Assembly: GCA_025055435.1 (NCBI GenBank) | Contig: JANWWN010000004.1 | Coordinates: 32,996-96,995 of the forward strand | DNA length: 64,000 nt | Reading direction: 5' to 3' | Source: Cyclobacteriaceae bacterium | Lineage (GTDB): Bacteria > Bacteroidota > Bacteroidia > Cytophagales > Cyclobacteriaceae | Part shown: one piece after another, positions 44,001 through 52,561 of the stretch | How positions within the stretch are numbered: position 1 is the stretch's first letter | Layout: every line of letters begins with the position of its first letter | Translations under genes and position numbers: made by a program | Notes under the pieces: model-generated | Database searches by the model: none | The model's input: the letters and a program-made list of their open reading frames with translations, nothing else | What the model was told of the DNA's origin: nothing

Positions 44001-44014
44001 ACTGTTTTAGCAGT
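44001..44014. promoter_or_regulatory. hip operator 3 (ACTGTTTTAGCAGT)
   Basis: An imperfect copy of the same palindrome, ACTG...CAGT arms conserved, beginning 61 bp after operator 2 and ending 7 bases before the hipB ATG. Occupancy here would block initiation or the ribosome-binding region. Confidence 0.75.
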
Positions 44015-44021
44015 AAAATTT

Positions 44022-44252
44022 ATGCTAAAACAACCGGAATTAGGCAAAATCATTCGTTTCCATCGAAAAAAAGCAGCGCTGTCGCAAAGTCAGCTGGCCC
44101 GCTTGATCGGAGTGGGTAAATCGGCAATCTATGATTTGGAAAAGGGGAAGGAAACGGTTCAGCTCGACACACTTAACAAGGTACTTTCCGGTTTGAATAT
44201 TTCTGTGCAAATCAACAGCCATCTGATGAATGAATATTATGCGCAAAGCTGA
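44022..44252 (+). CDS. hipB: HipB-like antitoxin/repressor (HTH)
   Basis: 76 residues. A Cro/CI-type helix-turn-helix fills the protein: LGKIIRFHRKKAALSQSQLARLIGVGKSAIYDLEKGKETVQLDTLNKVLSGL. It should bind the three ACTG-N6-CAGT palindromes upstream and repress its own operon, with corepression by the downstream proteins as in hip systems. Its end overlaps the hipS-like gene by 14 bases if the latter starts at 44239. It is shorter than E. coli HipB (88) and seems to lack the long C-terminal tail. Confidence 0.88.
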   Translation: MLKQPELGKIIRFHRKKAALSQSQLARLIGVGKSAIYDLEKGKETVQLDTLNKVLSGLNISVQINSHLMNEYYAQS

Positions 44253-44550
44253 AATATACATGCACGATGTGCTGGCGGGCAGATTGCTGGAAATGGAAGA
44301 TCATTCCTATGTGTTTGAGTACGATGCCACCTATGCTGGCGAGCCGGTTTCGCTCACTATGCCTGTTAATCAGCGCAGGTTTAATTTCGATAAGTTCCCC
44401 GCGTTTTTTGAAGGTCTTCTGCCCGAAGGTGTACATCTGGAGGCTTTGCTTCGTATGCGTAAACTCGACAGATATGATTACATGGGTCAGCTTCTGGCCA
44501 CGGGTAAAGACATGGTAGGAGCCGTTACGGTTAAGGAAATAAAAGCGTGA
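44239..44550 (+). CDS. hipS: HipS-like protein (HipA N-terminal subdomain, stand-alone)
   Basis: 103 residues from ATG 44239 (MRKAEIYMHDVLAGRLLEME); an in-frame ATG at 44230 adds three residues. It matches the N-terminal subdomain 1 of HipA (strand-rich FEYDATYAGEPVSLTMP, then FPAFFEGLLPEG and the GAVTV end), but stops there. In E. coli hipBST the equivalent HipS acts as the antitoxin that inhibits the kinase HipT. The stop overlaps the kinase start by four bases (GTGA), so the split is a clean gene boundary, not a frameshift. Same size as I recall for E. coli HipS. Confidence 0.85.
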   Translation: MRKAEIYMHDVLAGRLLEMEDHSYVFEYDATYAGEPVSLTMPVNQRRFNFDKFPAFFEGLLPEGVHLEALLRMRKLDRYDYMGQLLATGKDMVGAVTVKEIKA

Positions 44551-45494
44551 ACCGTTGTCTGATAACCTATAATCCATGTGAGGAGGGGCGATATTCATCT
44601 GCCGGATTGCGTTTAATTTCTCCCCGCCTTAAAAAACTGAACGACTTCCCCTATTCGAAAGAGGAGCAAATACGGGAAGCCGTTGCACGAGCTGACAAAA
44701 TTTCCATTCAGGGTGTTCAGCCTAAGTTAAGCGTTAAACTGAATATTCCCGAATCCACATTTGAAATTGTGGATGCAGGTGGCACTTTTATCATCAAGCC
44801 GCAACACAATTATTATCCCGAACTACCGGAAAACGAAGATACTACCATGCGGTTAGCAGCCACTATCGGGATTGAAGTACCGCTGCATGGGCTGATAGCG
44901 TGCGCAGACGGTTCGCGTTCCTATTTTATCAGGCGCTTCGACCGGCTTCCACGCGGCAAAAAAGTTCCGGTTGAAGATTTTGCACAACTCAGCGGCAATA
45001 CGCGGGAAACCAAGTACCAGTCTTCCATGGAAAGGGTAGCCGACATTATGGATCAGTTTTGCACTTTTCCTCTTCTGGAAAAAATCAAGCTGTTTCGCTT
45101 AACAATTTTCTGTTTCTTGTGCGGTAACGAAGATATGCACCTGAAAAATTTTTCGCTTATCAGGCGCAACGGAAAGGTTGAACTTTCACCGGCTTACGAT
45201 CTGGTAAATACAACCATTGCACTTACAGCTGCAACCGAAGAACTGGCTTTGTCGCTTGCCGGTAAAAAAAGTAAACTAACCCGCGAAGACATGATTAACT
45301 ATTTCGGAAAGGAACGATTGGGTTTATCCGAAACCGTACTCAACGATGAAATCGAGCATATTAAGCGCAGCCTGCCAACATGGTTGGAAATCATTCAAAT
45401 CAGTTTTCTTTCGGATATGATGAAGGAGCAGTATAAAAAATTAATCCTTTCGCGTAGCAGACGCCTGGAAATTGACACAGCAATATCAACTTAA
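44547..45494 (+). CDS. hipT: HipT-like serine/threonine kinase toxin
   Basis: 315 residues, GTG start coupled to the hipS-like stop. It is a HipA-type kinase lacking the N-terminal subdomain. Motifs: gly-rich loop SIQGVQPK (53-60), ATP-binding lysine K84 (FIIKPQ), catalytic GNEDMHLKNFS (D196) and metal-binding PAYDLVNT (D218). In E. coli HipT the loop carries two autophosphorylated serines (SIS); here the second is glutamine (S53-I-Q55). HipA/HipT kinases phosphorylate an aminoacyl-tRNA synthetase and halt growth; the target here is unknown. The last 9 bases overlap the end of convergent uvrA. Confidence 0.88.
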   Translation: MNRCLITYNPCEEGRYSSAGLRLISPRLKKLNDFPYSKEEQIREAVARADKISIQGVQPKLSVKLNIPESTFEIVDAGGTFIIKPQHNYYPELPENEDTTMRLAATIGIEVPLHGLIACADGSRSYFIRRFDRLPRGKKVPVEDFAQLSGNTRETKYQSSMERVADIMDQFCTFPLLEKIKLFRLTIFCFLCGNEDMHLKNFSLIRRNGKVELSPAYDLVNTTIALTAATEELALSLAGKKSKLTREDMINYFGKERLGLSETVLNDEIEHIKRSLPTWLEIIQISFLSDMMKEQYKKLILSRSRRLEIDTAIST

Positions 45495-48308
45495 CTTCTT
45501 CTTCAGAAAAGAAGCGGTATAACTGCTCTTTGCATTTTTTACCATCTCTTCGGGCGTTCCGGCAAAAACAATCTGACCACCCAGCTTTTCACCGCCTTCC
45601 GGTCCCAGATCGATTATCCAGTCGGCACACTTAATTACCTCTAAATTATGTTCGATAATAATGGCAGAATGTCCGCGGTTTACCAAAGCATTAATGGAAT
45701 CGAGCAGTTTACGAATATCGTGAAAGTGCAGACCGGTTGTGGGTTCATCAAAAATGAAAACAATATGCCCTTCATTAGAATGTTTGCCCAGATAGGATGC
45801 GAGCTTAACCCGCTGCGCTTCGCCACCGCTTAATGTATCCGAAGGCTGACCCAGCTTAACATACCCCATGCCTACATCATACAGCGGCTGAATTTTATCA
45901 CTGATTGATTTTTTATCGGCAAAAAACTGCAAGGCTTCTTCAACGGTCAAATCCAAAACCTCCGCTATGCTTTTATCCTTATAGGTTACATCCAGAATTT
46001 CCGTTTTAAAACGCTTACCGTTACAGCTTTCGCACTTCAGCCGGATGTCGGCCATAAACTGCATCTCGATGGTAATTACGCCTTCGCCCTCGCAGGTTTC
46101 GCAACGGCCACCTTCCACGTTGAACGAAAAATATGCTGGTGTATAGCCGCGTTGTTTGGCCAGAGGTTGCTCAGCAAATAACTGGCGGATCGCATCGTAG
46201 GCTTTGATATAAGACACCGGGTTGGAACGCGAAGAACGACCAATGGGGTTTTGATCAACAAACTCAACCTGCGTAATGGTTTGAATGTCCCCTTCCAGCC
46301 GGTCGAATCTGCCCGGCGTGTCGGAAGAGAGGCCCAGCGCACGACATAAGGCGGGATATAAAATTTTTTTTACCAGCGTTGATTTTCCCGATCCGCTCAC
46401 ACCTGTTACCACCGTAAGTACACCCAGCGGGAACTGCGCGGTGATGTTTTTCAGGTTGTTTTCGCGTGCACCTTTTATAATGATGCTGTCTTTCCACTTT
46501 CTGCGCCGGGCAGGCAGTTCGATTTTTTCAGCTCCGGTAAGGTACTTTGCCGTGTACGATTCCTTAGCGTAAATCAGCTCATCAAAGGTTCCCTGAAAAA
46601 CCAGTTGTCCGCCATGTGCTCCGGCTTCCGGCCCGATATCAATCAGTTCATCGGCAGCCCGCATAATCTCTTCTTCGTGCTCAACCACAATGACGGTGTT
46701 GCCCTGGTCGCGCAATGACTTTAATACATTCACCATGCGGGCCGTGTCGCGCGGATGGAGTCCGATGCTGGGCTCATCGAGAATGTACATGGACCCCACC
46801 AATGCACTACCGAGCGAAGTCGCCAGTTTTATTCGTTGGTATTCTCCTCCGGACAAGGTGGAGGTAAGACGGTTGAGGGTAAGGTACCCCAAGCCAACCT
46901 GCATCAGATAGTCTAACCGGTTATTGATTTCAATCAGGATGCGGGCTGCGATTTTTTGTTCGTGACCGGGAAGATCAAGTGCCTTGAAAAAGGCCGAAAC
47001 TTCATCAACCGGCATAAGCACCAGGTCGGTGATGGATGTACCGTTAATTTTCACGTACTGCGCATCTTTACGCAGGCGCGTACCGCGACAATCCGGACAG
47101 GTAGTGCGGCCGCGGTAACGGGAAAGCAATACCCGGTATTGGATTTTATGCAGCTTTGATTCCACATATCGGAAAAAATCATCAATGCCGGCCACTTTAC
47201 CATCTCCTTTCCATAAAAATTCTTTTTCCGATGCAGTGAGCTGATGATAAGGACGATGAACAGGAAATTTTCCGGAAGCGCCGCGAACAAAATCTCTCAG
47301 CCAGTCGCGCATGCCTTCGCTGCGCCACGGAGCAACCGCACCTTCATATACCGACAGGGATTTATCGGGTATAACCAAATCTTCATCAATACCCAAAACC
47401 TGGCCAAAGCCTTCGCAGGTACGACAGGCTCCATATGGATTGTTAAAACTGAAAAAGTTAACCGATGGCTCGGTAAAGGTTATGCCATCGGCCTCAAAGC
47501 GATCGGAAAAGCGGAGGGTTTCCTTCCCTTCTATGTGAACGTAGCATTCATCATGCCCTTCGTAAAAAGCGGTTTGCACCGAATCGCCCAGCCGGAAGGT
47601 CAGGTCTTCGTCATCCGGCTGAATCGCAGCTCGATCAATAACTACTTCCAAATTTACCGGTGCCGGAGGTTTTTTCTGCGCAAGCACCTCTTCAATCAAC
47701 ATCACATTTCCATTTAGCAACACACGCGAAAACCCTTTGCTGAGCAACAGACTGAGTTCATCTTTTAGTTTTCTTTCTTTACCCGGGCCAAGCGGTGCTG
47801 TTATGGTAATGCGTGTGCCGGCAGGCAGGCTATTGAGCATATTAACTACATCGGTAACGGTATGGCGTTTTACCTCCTTACCGCTTACCGGCGACAGGGT
47901 TTTGCCGATGCGCGCAAAAAGCAACTTAAGATAGTCGTAGATTTCCGTGGTGGTACCTACGGTTGAACGCGGGTTGCGGGTAGAAACCTTTTGTTCAATG
48001 GCAATGGCAGGCGAAACACCCCGGATATAGTCCACATCGGGTTTTTCCATTCGGCCAAGAAACTGCCGTGCATAAGCACTCAGGCTCTCCACGTACATGC
48101 GCTGACCTTCGGCAAAAAGCGTATCGAACGCCAATGATGATTTGCCCGAGCCGGAAAGTCCGGTTATCACCACCAGTTTGTTTCGCGGAATGGCAACGCT
48201 CAGGTTTTTCAGGTTATTTACCCGGGCGCGTTTTATAATGATGTAATCGCGTGGGTCCAGTTCATCCAGCCTGGACAGGGCAGTTAATGGAGCGGTCTTT
48301 ACCGGCAT
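45486..48308 (-). CDS. uvrA: Excinuclease ABC subunit A
   Basis: 940 residues, full length. Two ABC ATPase halves with Walker [10 protein letters not shown] and GVSGSGKST, signature [12 protein letters not shown] and [12 protein letters not shown], and the zinc-binding CxxC pairs ([32 protein letters not shown]). Damage-recognition subunit of nucleotide excision repair, acting with UvrB. The stop overlaps the hipT stop region tail-to-tail by 9 bases. No SOS box was recognised upstream. Confidence 0.97.
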   Translation of the reverse strand: MPVKTAPLTALSRLDELDPRDYIIIKRARVNNLKNLSVAIPRNKLVVITGLSGSGKSSLAFDTLFAEGQRMYVESLSAYARQFLGRMEKPDVDYIRGVSPAIAIEQKVSTRNPRSTVGTTTEIYDYLKLLFARIGKTLSPVSGKEVKRHTVTDVVNMLNSLPAGTRITITAPLGPGKERKLKDELSLLLSKGFSRVLLNGNVMLIEEVLAQKKPPAPVNLEVVIDRAAIQPDDEDLTFRLGDSVQTAFYEGHDECYVHIEGKETLRFSDRFEADGITFTEPSVNFFSFNNPYGACRTCEGFGQVLGIDEDLVIPDKSLSVYEGAVAPWRSEGMRDWLRDFVRGASGKFPVHRPYHQLTASEKEFLWKGDGKVAGIDDFFRYVESKLHKIQYRVLLSRYRGRTTCPDCRGTRLRKDAQYVKINGTSITDLVLMPVDEVSAFFKALDLPGHEQKIAARILIEINNRLDYLMQVGLGYLTLNRLTSTLSGGEYQRIKLATSLGSALVGSMYILDEPSIGLHPRDTARMVNVLKSLRDQGNTVIVVEHEEEIMRAADELIDIGPEAGAHGGQLVFQGTFDELIYAKESYTAKYLTGAEKIELPARRRKWKDSIIIKGARENNLKNITAQFPLGVLTVVTGVSGSGKSTLVKKILYPALCRALGLSSDTPGRFDRLEGDIQTITQVEFVDQNPIGRSSRSNPVSYIKAYDAIRQLFAEQPLAKQRGYTPAYFSFNVEGGRCETCEGEGVITIEMQFMADIRLKCESCNGKRFKTEILDVTYKDKSIAEVLDLTVEEALQFFADKKSISDKIQPLYDVGMGYVKLGQPSDTLSGGEAQRVKLASYLGKHSNEGHIVFIFDEPTTGLHFHDIRKLLDSINALVNRGHSAIIIEHNLEVIKCADWIIDLGPEGGEKLGGQIVFAGTPEEMVKNAKSSYTASFLKKKLS

Positions 48309-48361
48309 GCTGAATAAACTGTAAAAAAGATTGCAATTAAAACCCTGCCACCGGCAGAAAA

Positions 48362-48736
48362 TCAGTTATCGAAGTCGGGGTCGTAACTTGCTTCACGGCT
48401 GCTGCGATGGCGCGTTCCGTCATCGTAAGAATCGTCATCATCGGAACCGTAGTCGTCAGAGGTGCCAAAATCGTCTTCTCCGGAATTATCGAATTCCTGA
48501 GGCTCTGCGGTCTCCATTTCGTATTCACCCTCACTGTTTTTCGTAGCAGGAATTTTTACCAGAATGGTGGCATCATCCGTCTCCAGTGGGAAAACGAAGA
48601 TGGGCTCGTTACGGGCATTGGTTATGCGTGTGATGGAAGATTCATAACCGTTGGGATACTGCTTTTTAATGAGATCGCGCAGCTCTTCGCTGAGGTTTTC
48701 AAGACTTTTTATCAGACGTTTCTTTGTTCCGGGCAT
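48362..48736 (-). CDS. Small acidic-tailed hypothetical protein
   Basis: 124 residues from ATG 48736 (MPGTKKRLIKSLENLSEELRDLIKKQYPNGYE); a longer frame to 48775 adds a hydrophobic stub and is less likely. The N-terminal 60 residues look folded and basic, with a strand-rich middle (PIFVFPLETDDATILVKIP). The rest is a disordered Asp/Ser-rich tail (DDFGTSDDYGSDDDDSYDD). No family recognised. It lies 53 bases upstream of uvrA on the same strand and may be co-transcribed with it. Confidence 0.65.
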   Translation of the reverse strand: MPGTKKRLIKSLENLSEELRDLIKKQYPNGYESSITRITNARNEPIFVFPLETDDATILVKIPATKNSEGEYEMETAEPQEFDNSGEDDFGTSDDYGSDDDDSYDDGTRHRSSREASYDPDFDN

Positions 48737-48910
48737 AGGGGTTACCAATGGCAAAAAACCGGCAACAAATACCAAAAGAAAATCCGTTCAAGGCAAGATT
48801 TTTACAGATTTTTTTGCACAAAAACCGAAACTGCTTAACTTTTCGGCATCGTTAAACCCTAAATCTGACAATATCGGCAGCATCTCTACGTTACCTAAAC
48901 GTGAGAACGA

Positions 48911-49564
48911 ATGACAGCGAAACCATGCAGCGACAGCGAGTTGCTGTTGCGCTTTAAACAAGGTAACGAAGAGGCTTTTGCCATGCTGCTTAACCGCCAT
49001 AAGTCGCGATTGTACACCGCCATATACTTAATTGTAAAAGACCGGTATGTGGCTGAAGACCTGCTGCAGGATACCTTTATCAAGGCATTGAACACCATTC
49101 GGAACGGTGGCTATGCCGATGAAGGTAAGTTTGCCTCCTGGATCGGACGCATTGCACATAACCTGGCGGTTGATTATTACCGCAAATCGAAGCGGTATCC
49201 GGAGATTGTGCTGGAAGACGGCAGCAGATTGTTTAACACCCTCACCTTTGCCGATGTAAGCAGCGAAGATTATCAAATATGGCGCGATAACCGCAGCCGG
49301 CTGCGCCAGTTGATTAAGGAACTGCCAACGGAACAAAAGCAGGTGCTCATTATGCGGCATTATTTGAAGATGAGTTTTCAGGAGATAGCCGACCGCACCG
49401 GAGTAAGTATTAACACTGCATTGGGCCGTATGCGATATGCGCTGATCAACCTGCGTAAAAAAATGATGAAAAACCCACGTGCCTATGATAAAAACGTTTA
49501 CCCCGACCGATCTGATCAGGTATCTGTACCACGAGACTACGGAGGAGGAGAGCCGGGAGATTGA
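48911..49564 (+). CDS. ECF-type RNA polymerase sigma factor
   Basis: 217 residues. Region 2 is clear (ELLLRFKQGNEEAFAMLLNRHKSRLY, AEDLLQDTFIKAL, FASWIGRIAHNLAVDYYRK), and region 4 (LRQLIKELPTEQKQVLIMRHYLKMSFQEIADRTGVSINTALGRMRYALINLRK) ends near residue 190. The final about 27 residues are an unusual Asp/Tyr/Gly-rich tail created by an out-of-frame overlap with the next gene. It probably answers to an envelope or stress signal; no classical anti-sigma factor with a membrane helix is adjacent. A small inverted repeat precedes the start (48888-48902). Confidence 0.92.
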   Translation: MTAKPCSDSELLLRFKQGNEEAFAMLLNRHKSRLYTAIYLIVKDRYVAEDLLQDTFIKALNTIRNGGYADEGKFASWIGRIAHNLAVDYYRKSKRYPEIVLEDGSRLFNTLTFADVSSEDYQIWRDNRSRLRQLIKELPTEQKQVLIMRHYLKMSFQEIADRTGVSINTALGRMRYALINLRKKMMKNPRAYDKNVYPDRSDQVSVPRDYGGGEPGD

Positions 49565-49715
49565 ATCGGCTTTGCTTTTCGATACCGAATTGCGTAATCA
49601 GTACCATGAGCTTCAGGAAGTGATAGCCGGCCTGAATGAGGTGCTGCTCGAGCCATCGGATGAGGTTATTGCAAAAGTGATGGAACAATTGCGCAGCAAA
49701 GTAGCCGGTAAATAG
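49485..49715 (+). CDS. Small acidic protein overlapping the sigma gene
   Basis: 76 residues from ATG 49485 (MIKTFTPTDLIRYLYHETTEEESREIESALLFDTELRNQYHELQEV). It is helical and acidic, without a membrane helix. The EE-rich segment before ALLFDTELR resembles the N-terminal zinc-finger/anti-sigma-like helices found next to ECF sigma factors in this phylum, but no HxxxCxxC is present. It overlaps the sigma gene by 80 bases in another frame. A regulatory partner role for the sigma factor is inferred from position only. Confidence 0.72.
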   Translation: MIKTFTPTDLIRYLYHETTEEESREIESALLFDTELRNQYHELQEVIAGLNEVLLEPSDEVIAKVMEQLRSKVAGK

Positions 49716-49762
49716 CGCTGTATCGGACTGAAAAATCCGCTGGCTTATTTTTTACTTTGCAT

Positions 49763-50959
49763 GTGCAGGTGCTCATTCTTCACCAGTTCTTCAATACGCC
49801 GGAAAGAGGCGGCCCACTTCGTTCCTACTACCTGTCCACAGCCCTGAGGCACGCGGGTCATTCCGTACACGTGATTACCACGCACAACCAACCGGAATGC
49901 CGTCAGGAAACCGTAGAAGGGATTGATGTCCATTATCTGCCGGTTACTTACGATAATCGTTATGGTTTTTTCCGAAGAATTTATTCCTTTCTTCGTTTTG
50001 TTATTCACATCATCGGTTACGCCTCAAAATTCAAAAATGTTTCCGTGTGCTATGCCATATCGGCACCCTTAACCACCGGTCTTGCAGCTATCGTGATAAA
50101 ATGGCGTTATGGCATCCCCTATGTTTTTGAAGTAGGCGATTTGTGGCCGGAAGCGCCCATCCAGCTGGGCATAGTGCGCAATACCTTGCTGAAGAAAATT
50201 CTTTTTCGTTTGGAGGCCGCAGTTTACCGCAGGGCTTTAAGCATTGTAGCACTGTCACCGGCAATTTCCGAAAACATTTGCCGGCGTTTTCCCAGGCTGA
50301 TCGTTTACCAACTACCCAACATGGCTGATACCACATACTTTGAACCCGGCACCGATGATAGTATAAAAGAAAAATATGGCCTTCAGAATAGAAGGGTGCT
50401 ATCGTACATCGGTACAATGGGTCTGGCTAACGGCTTGAATTTTGTGTTGGACTGTGCCGAGGCCTGCCAAAAAAAAATGCTGCCGGTAACCTTTGTGTTA
50501 TGTGGCGAGGGCGCAAAAAAAGACAATCTGCGCCAGGCCGTCTCTCAACGCAAACTGCAAAATGTACTTTTTCTGCCTTTTCAAAATCGTGAAGGCGTGC
50601 GTGAAGTATTCCGGTTAACAGATATAGCGTTGGTATGCTTTCAACCCTTACCAATTCTGGGAACCGGATCGCCAAACAAATACTTCGATGCGCTGGCTGC
50701 CGGAAAGGTGATTGCAGTAAATTTCAGCGGATGGATACGCGATGAAATTGAACAAAATGCCTGCGGATTTTATGCAGCAAGCGGAGATGCATTTGTGTAC
50801 AGGCTGATGCCCTATCTGGATGACCAGGTGTTAAGAAAATCACAGGCAGCTTCCCGGCAGTTGGCCTTCCGATACGACCGCACTGCCCTGGGAAAAAGAT
50901 TCGTAGAGCTGTTGGAAAGCACCGTTCCGGATTGTAACGACAAGTCACGGTTCAGCTAA
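49763..50959 (+). CDS. Glycosyltransferase family 4 protein
   Basis: 398 residues from the GTG at 49763 (reading M-QVLILHQFFNTPERGGPLRSYYL); a TTG at 49757 in frame adds two residues, and the ATG at 49761 is out of frame. GT-B layout with an N-terminal acceptor domain and a C-terminal donor domain containing SYIGTMGLANGLNF, VLCGEGAKK and the GTGSPNKYFDALAAGK motif (E-like donor site region). It resembles WbuB-type sugar transferases of surface polysaccharide synthesis. A stand-alone gene without a polysaccharide cluster. Confidence 0.88.
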   Translation: MQVLILHQFFNTPERGGPLRSYYLSTALRHAGHSVHVITTHNQPECRQETVEGIDVHYLPVTYDNRYGFFRRIYSFLRFVIHIIGYASKFKNVSVCYAISAPLTTGLAAIVIKWRYGIPYVFEVGDLWPEAPIQLGIVRNTLLKKILFRLEAAVYRRALSIVALSPAISENICRRFPRLIVYQLPNMADTTYFEPGTDDSIKEKYGLQNRRVLSYIGTMGLANGLNFVLDCAEACQKKMLPVTFVLCGEGAKKDNLRQAVSQRKLQNVLFLPFQNREGVREVFRLTDIALVCFQPLPILGTGSPNKYFDALAAGKVIAVNFSGWIRDEIEQNACGFYAASGDAFVYRLMPYLDDQVLRKSQAASRQLAFRYDRTALGKRFVELLESTVPDCNDKSRFS

Positions 50960-51026
50960 GTGGCCTATCGCTGGCTGTCGTCCCTGACAAAAAAAGCAAA
51001 CCCGGTTTTTTTCCTATATTCAAATC

Positions 51027-51542
51027 ATGAAACCTTACCTCTTTCTCTTTCTGCTTGTCTTTTTGCAGGTATGTGGCAAACGCAGTTCCGATCAGGAATA
51101 TATGGACGACCGGACCGATGAGGAGGTTAACCATCTTACCCCCTCACTTTTGTCTGAACTTCAGGGTGACTGGGAAAAACTTACCCAATGGCAGGACGGC
51201 AGTTGGGTAGTATTTCGCCCATGCGATGCGGATAATCTTTCCATAACAGTTAATACAGATACCCTTGTAATCGGCTGGGGCCAGGATGCATCGTATGCCA
51301 TTGTGGAAGAAATTGTCGAAGACGAAGTGCCGGGCCGGTATGTTGTTACCGTGCGCGATCCGGAAAGTGATGAACCGCTTACTTATTTTTTTGAATGGGA
51401 CAATCATGAGCATACCCTCGTACGATGGTGGTTATGGGGATTGGAACAACCACCTGATTTACTGGCCCGACTGGATATTCTGGACCAATACAAGGAATTT
51501 AAACAGCCCTGCCACGAGTGCTGGGATGATTGTGAAGAATGA
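51027..51542 (+). CDS. Hypothetical exported protein (possible lipoprotein)
   Basis: 171 residues. N-terminal signal MKPYLFLFLLVFLQVCG, where C16 could be a lipidation site though the lipobox (LQVC) is not ideal. An acidic beta-rich domain follows with several Trp residues, ending in a cysteine-rich tail (QPCHECWDDCEE). Not recognised. It converges with the lytic transglycosylase gene. Confidence 0.65.
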   Translation: MKPYLFLFLLVFLQVCGKRSSDQEYMDDRTDEEVNHLTPSLLSELQGDWEKLTQWQDGSWVVFRPCDADNLSITVNTDTLVIGWGQDASYAIVEEIVEDEVPGRYVVTVRDPESDEPLTYFFEWDNHEHTLVRWWLWGLEQPPDLLARLDILDQYKEFKQPCHECWDDCEE

Positions 51543-51584
51543 ATTTGGACGATAAAATTTTCTAAGAAAACTCTCTTTCACTCT

Positions 51585-52553
51585 TTAGTTCGTCTGCACC
51601 GGAAAAGCTATACGGTATTTTTTGCCTCGTTTAACCGAGAGTCGCTCAGCACGAAGCCAGGGATTGTGGCGCTTCAGTAATTTGTAGTTGCTGCCCTGGT
51701 TTAATGCAAATTGCACTAAACTGGGAATGGTTTCAGTTACATCAACATAACGCAGTTGTTCTGGTTGGTACAGGTGTCGCGGATTTACATCAAAACCATA
51801 CTTTTTAGGATTTTCGATAATTTCCTTAATAGCAAGTATCCGAAATACATAACGGGCGGTTTCCTGCGGAAGGAAGAGGTCATAGTAGTTATTAACCTGC
51901 TGTTGTTTAATTGCGTCTTCAATGCCTTTAATGCCCCGGTTGTATGAAGCAGCAGCAAGCGTCCAGTTACCCAGCCTACGGTAAGCGTTGTTAAGGTACT
52001 TACATGCGGCTTCCGTTGATTTCAGCGGATCGTAGCGCTCATCAACCTCATCGGTAATTTCAAGTCCCAGTTCTTTTCCTGCGCTTTTCAGTATCTGCCA
52101 GTAGCCAACAGCTTCTTTGGGTGATACTTCATTCATCAGGCCCGATTCAATCAGCGGCAGGTATTTAAAATCATCGGGAATGTTGTGCCTTCGTAAAATT
52201 TCCTGCATTTGCGGAAGCCATCGGTTGGCACGCTTCATTAAAAACAAGGTTGAGCTATGCAGGTAAATATTGATTTGCAGTTCCCGGTCCAATCGCTCGC
52301 GTACATCGGGCTCTTTTAAGGGCACTTCCTCTCCGGCAAATTTTATCGTTTCGGGCAGGTCGTATGATATTGCCCGATATCGCACCAGCTCTTCCGGCAG
52401 TTGGGTTTCTTCCAGTTGTTGTTCCTGTTGCTCGCGGCTTTTTTCCAGCTCGGCCAATAAGGTTCGCATTTGCTTATCCCACCGGTTGCCATACCAAAGT
52501 GCGATAAGCAATGCAATGAGAGAAAAAATGAAGGAAAAGTATCTTAACAACAT
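51585..52553 (-). CDS. Lytic transglycosylase (SLT family)
   Basis: 322 residues. An N-terminal signal anchor (FSFIFSLIALLIALWYG) is followed by a glutamate-rich coiled region (ELEKSREQQEQQLEETQ) and the SLT domain: catalytic-type E136 in YLPLIESGLM, then AVGYWQILKSAGKELGL, YDPLKSTEAACKYLN and AAASYNRG. It cleaves peptidoglycan glycan strands with formation of 1,6-anhydro-muramyl ends. It begins 8 bases after the CHAT-protein stop and is probably the last gene of the LOG-CHAT-transglycosylase unit. Confidence 0.9.
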   Translation of the reverse strand: MLLRYFSFIFSLIALLIALWYGNRWDKQMRTLLAELEKSREQQEQQLEETQLPEELVRYRAISYDLPETIKFAGEEVPLKEPDVRERLDRELQINIYLHSSTLFLMKRANRWLPQMQEILRRHNIPDDFKYLPLIESGLMNEVSPKEAVGYWQILKSAGKELGLEITDEVDERYDPLKSTEAACKYLNNAYRRLGNWTLAAASYNRGIKGIEDAIKQQQVNNYYDLFLPQETARYVFRILAIKEIIENPKKYGFDVNPRHLYQPEQLRYVDVTETIPSLVQFALNQGSNYKLLKRHNPWLRAERLSVKRGKKYRIAFPVQTN

Positions 52554-52561
52554 ATCCGGGT

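Noticed and set aside
44239..45494. Possibility that hipS/hipT is a frameshifted single hipA gene
   Set aside because: Both parts end and start cleanly with a GTGA coupling, and their sizes and domain boundaries match the HipS/HipT split known from hipBST.
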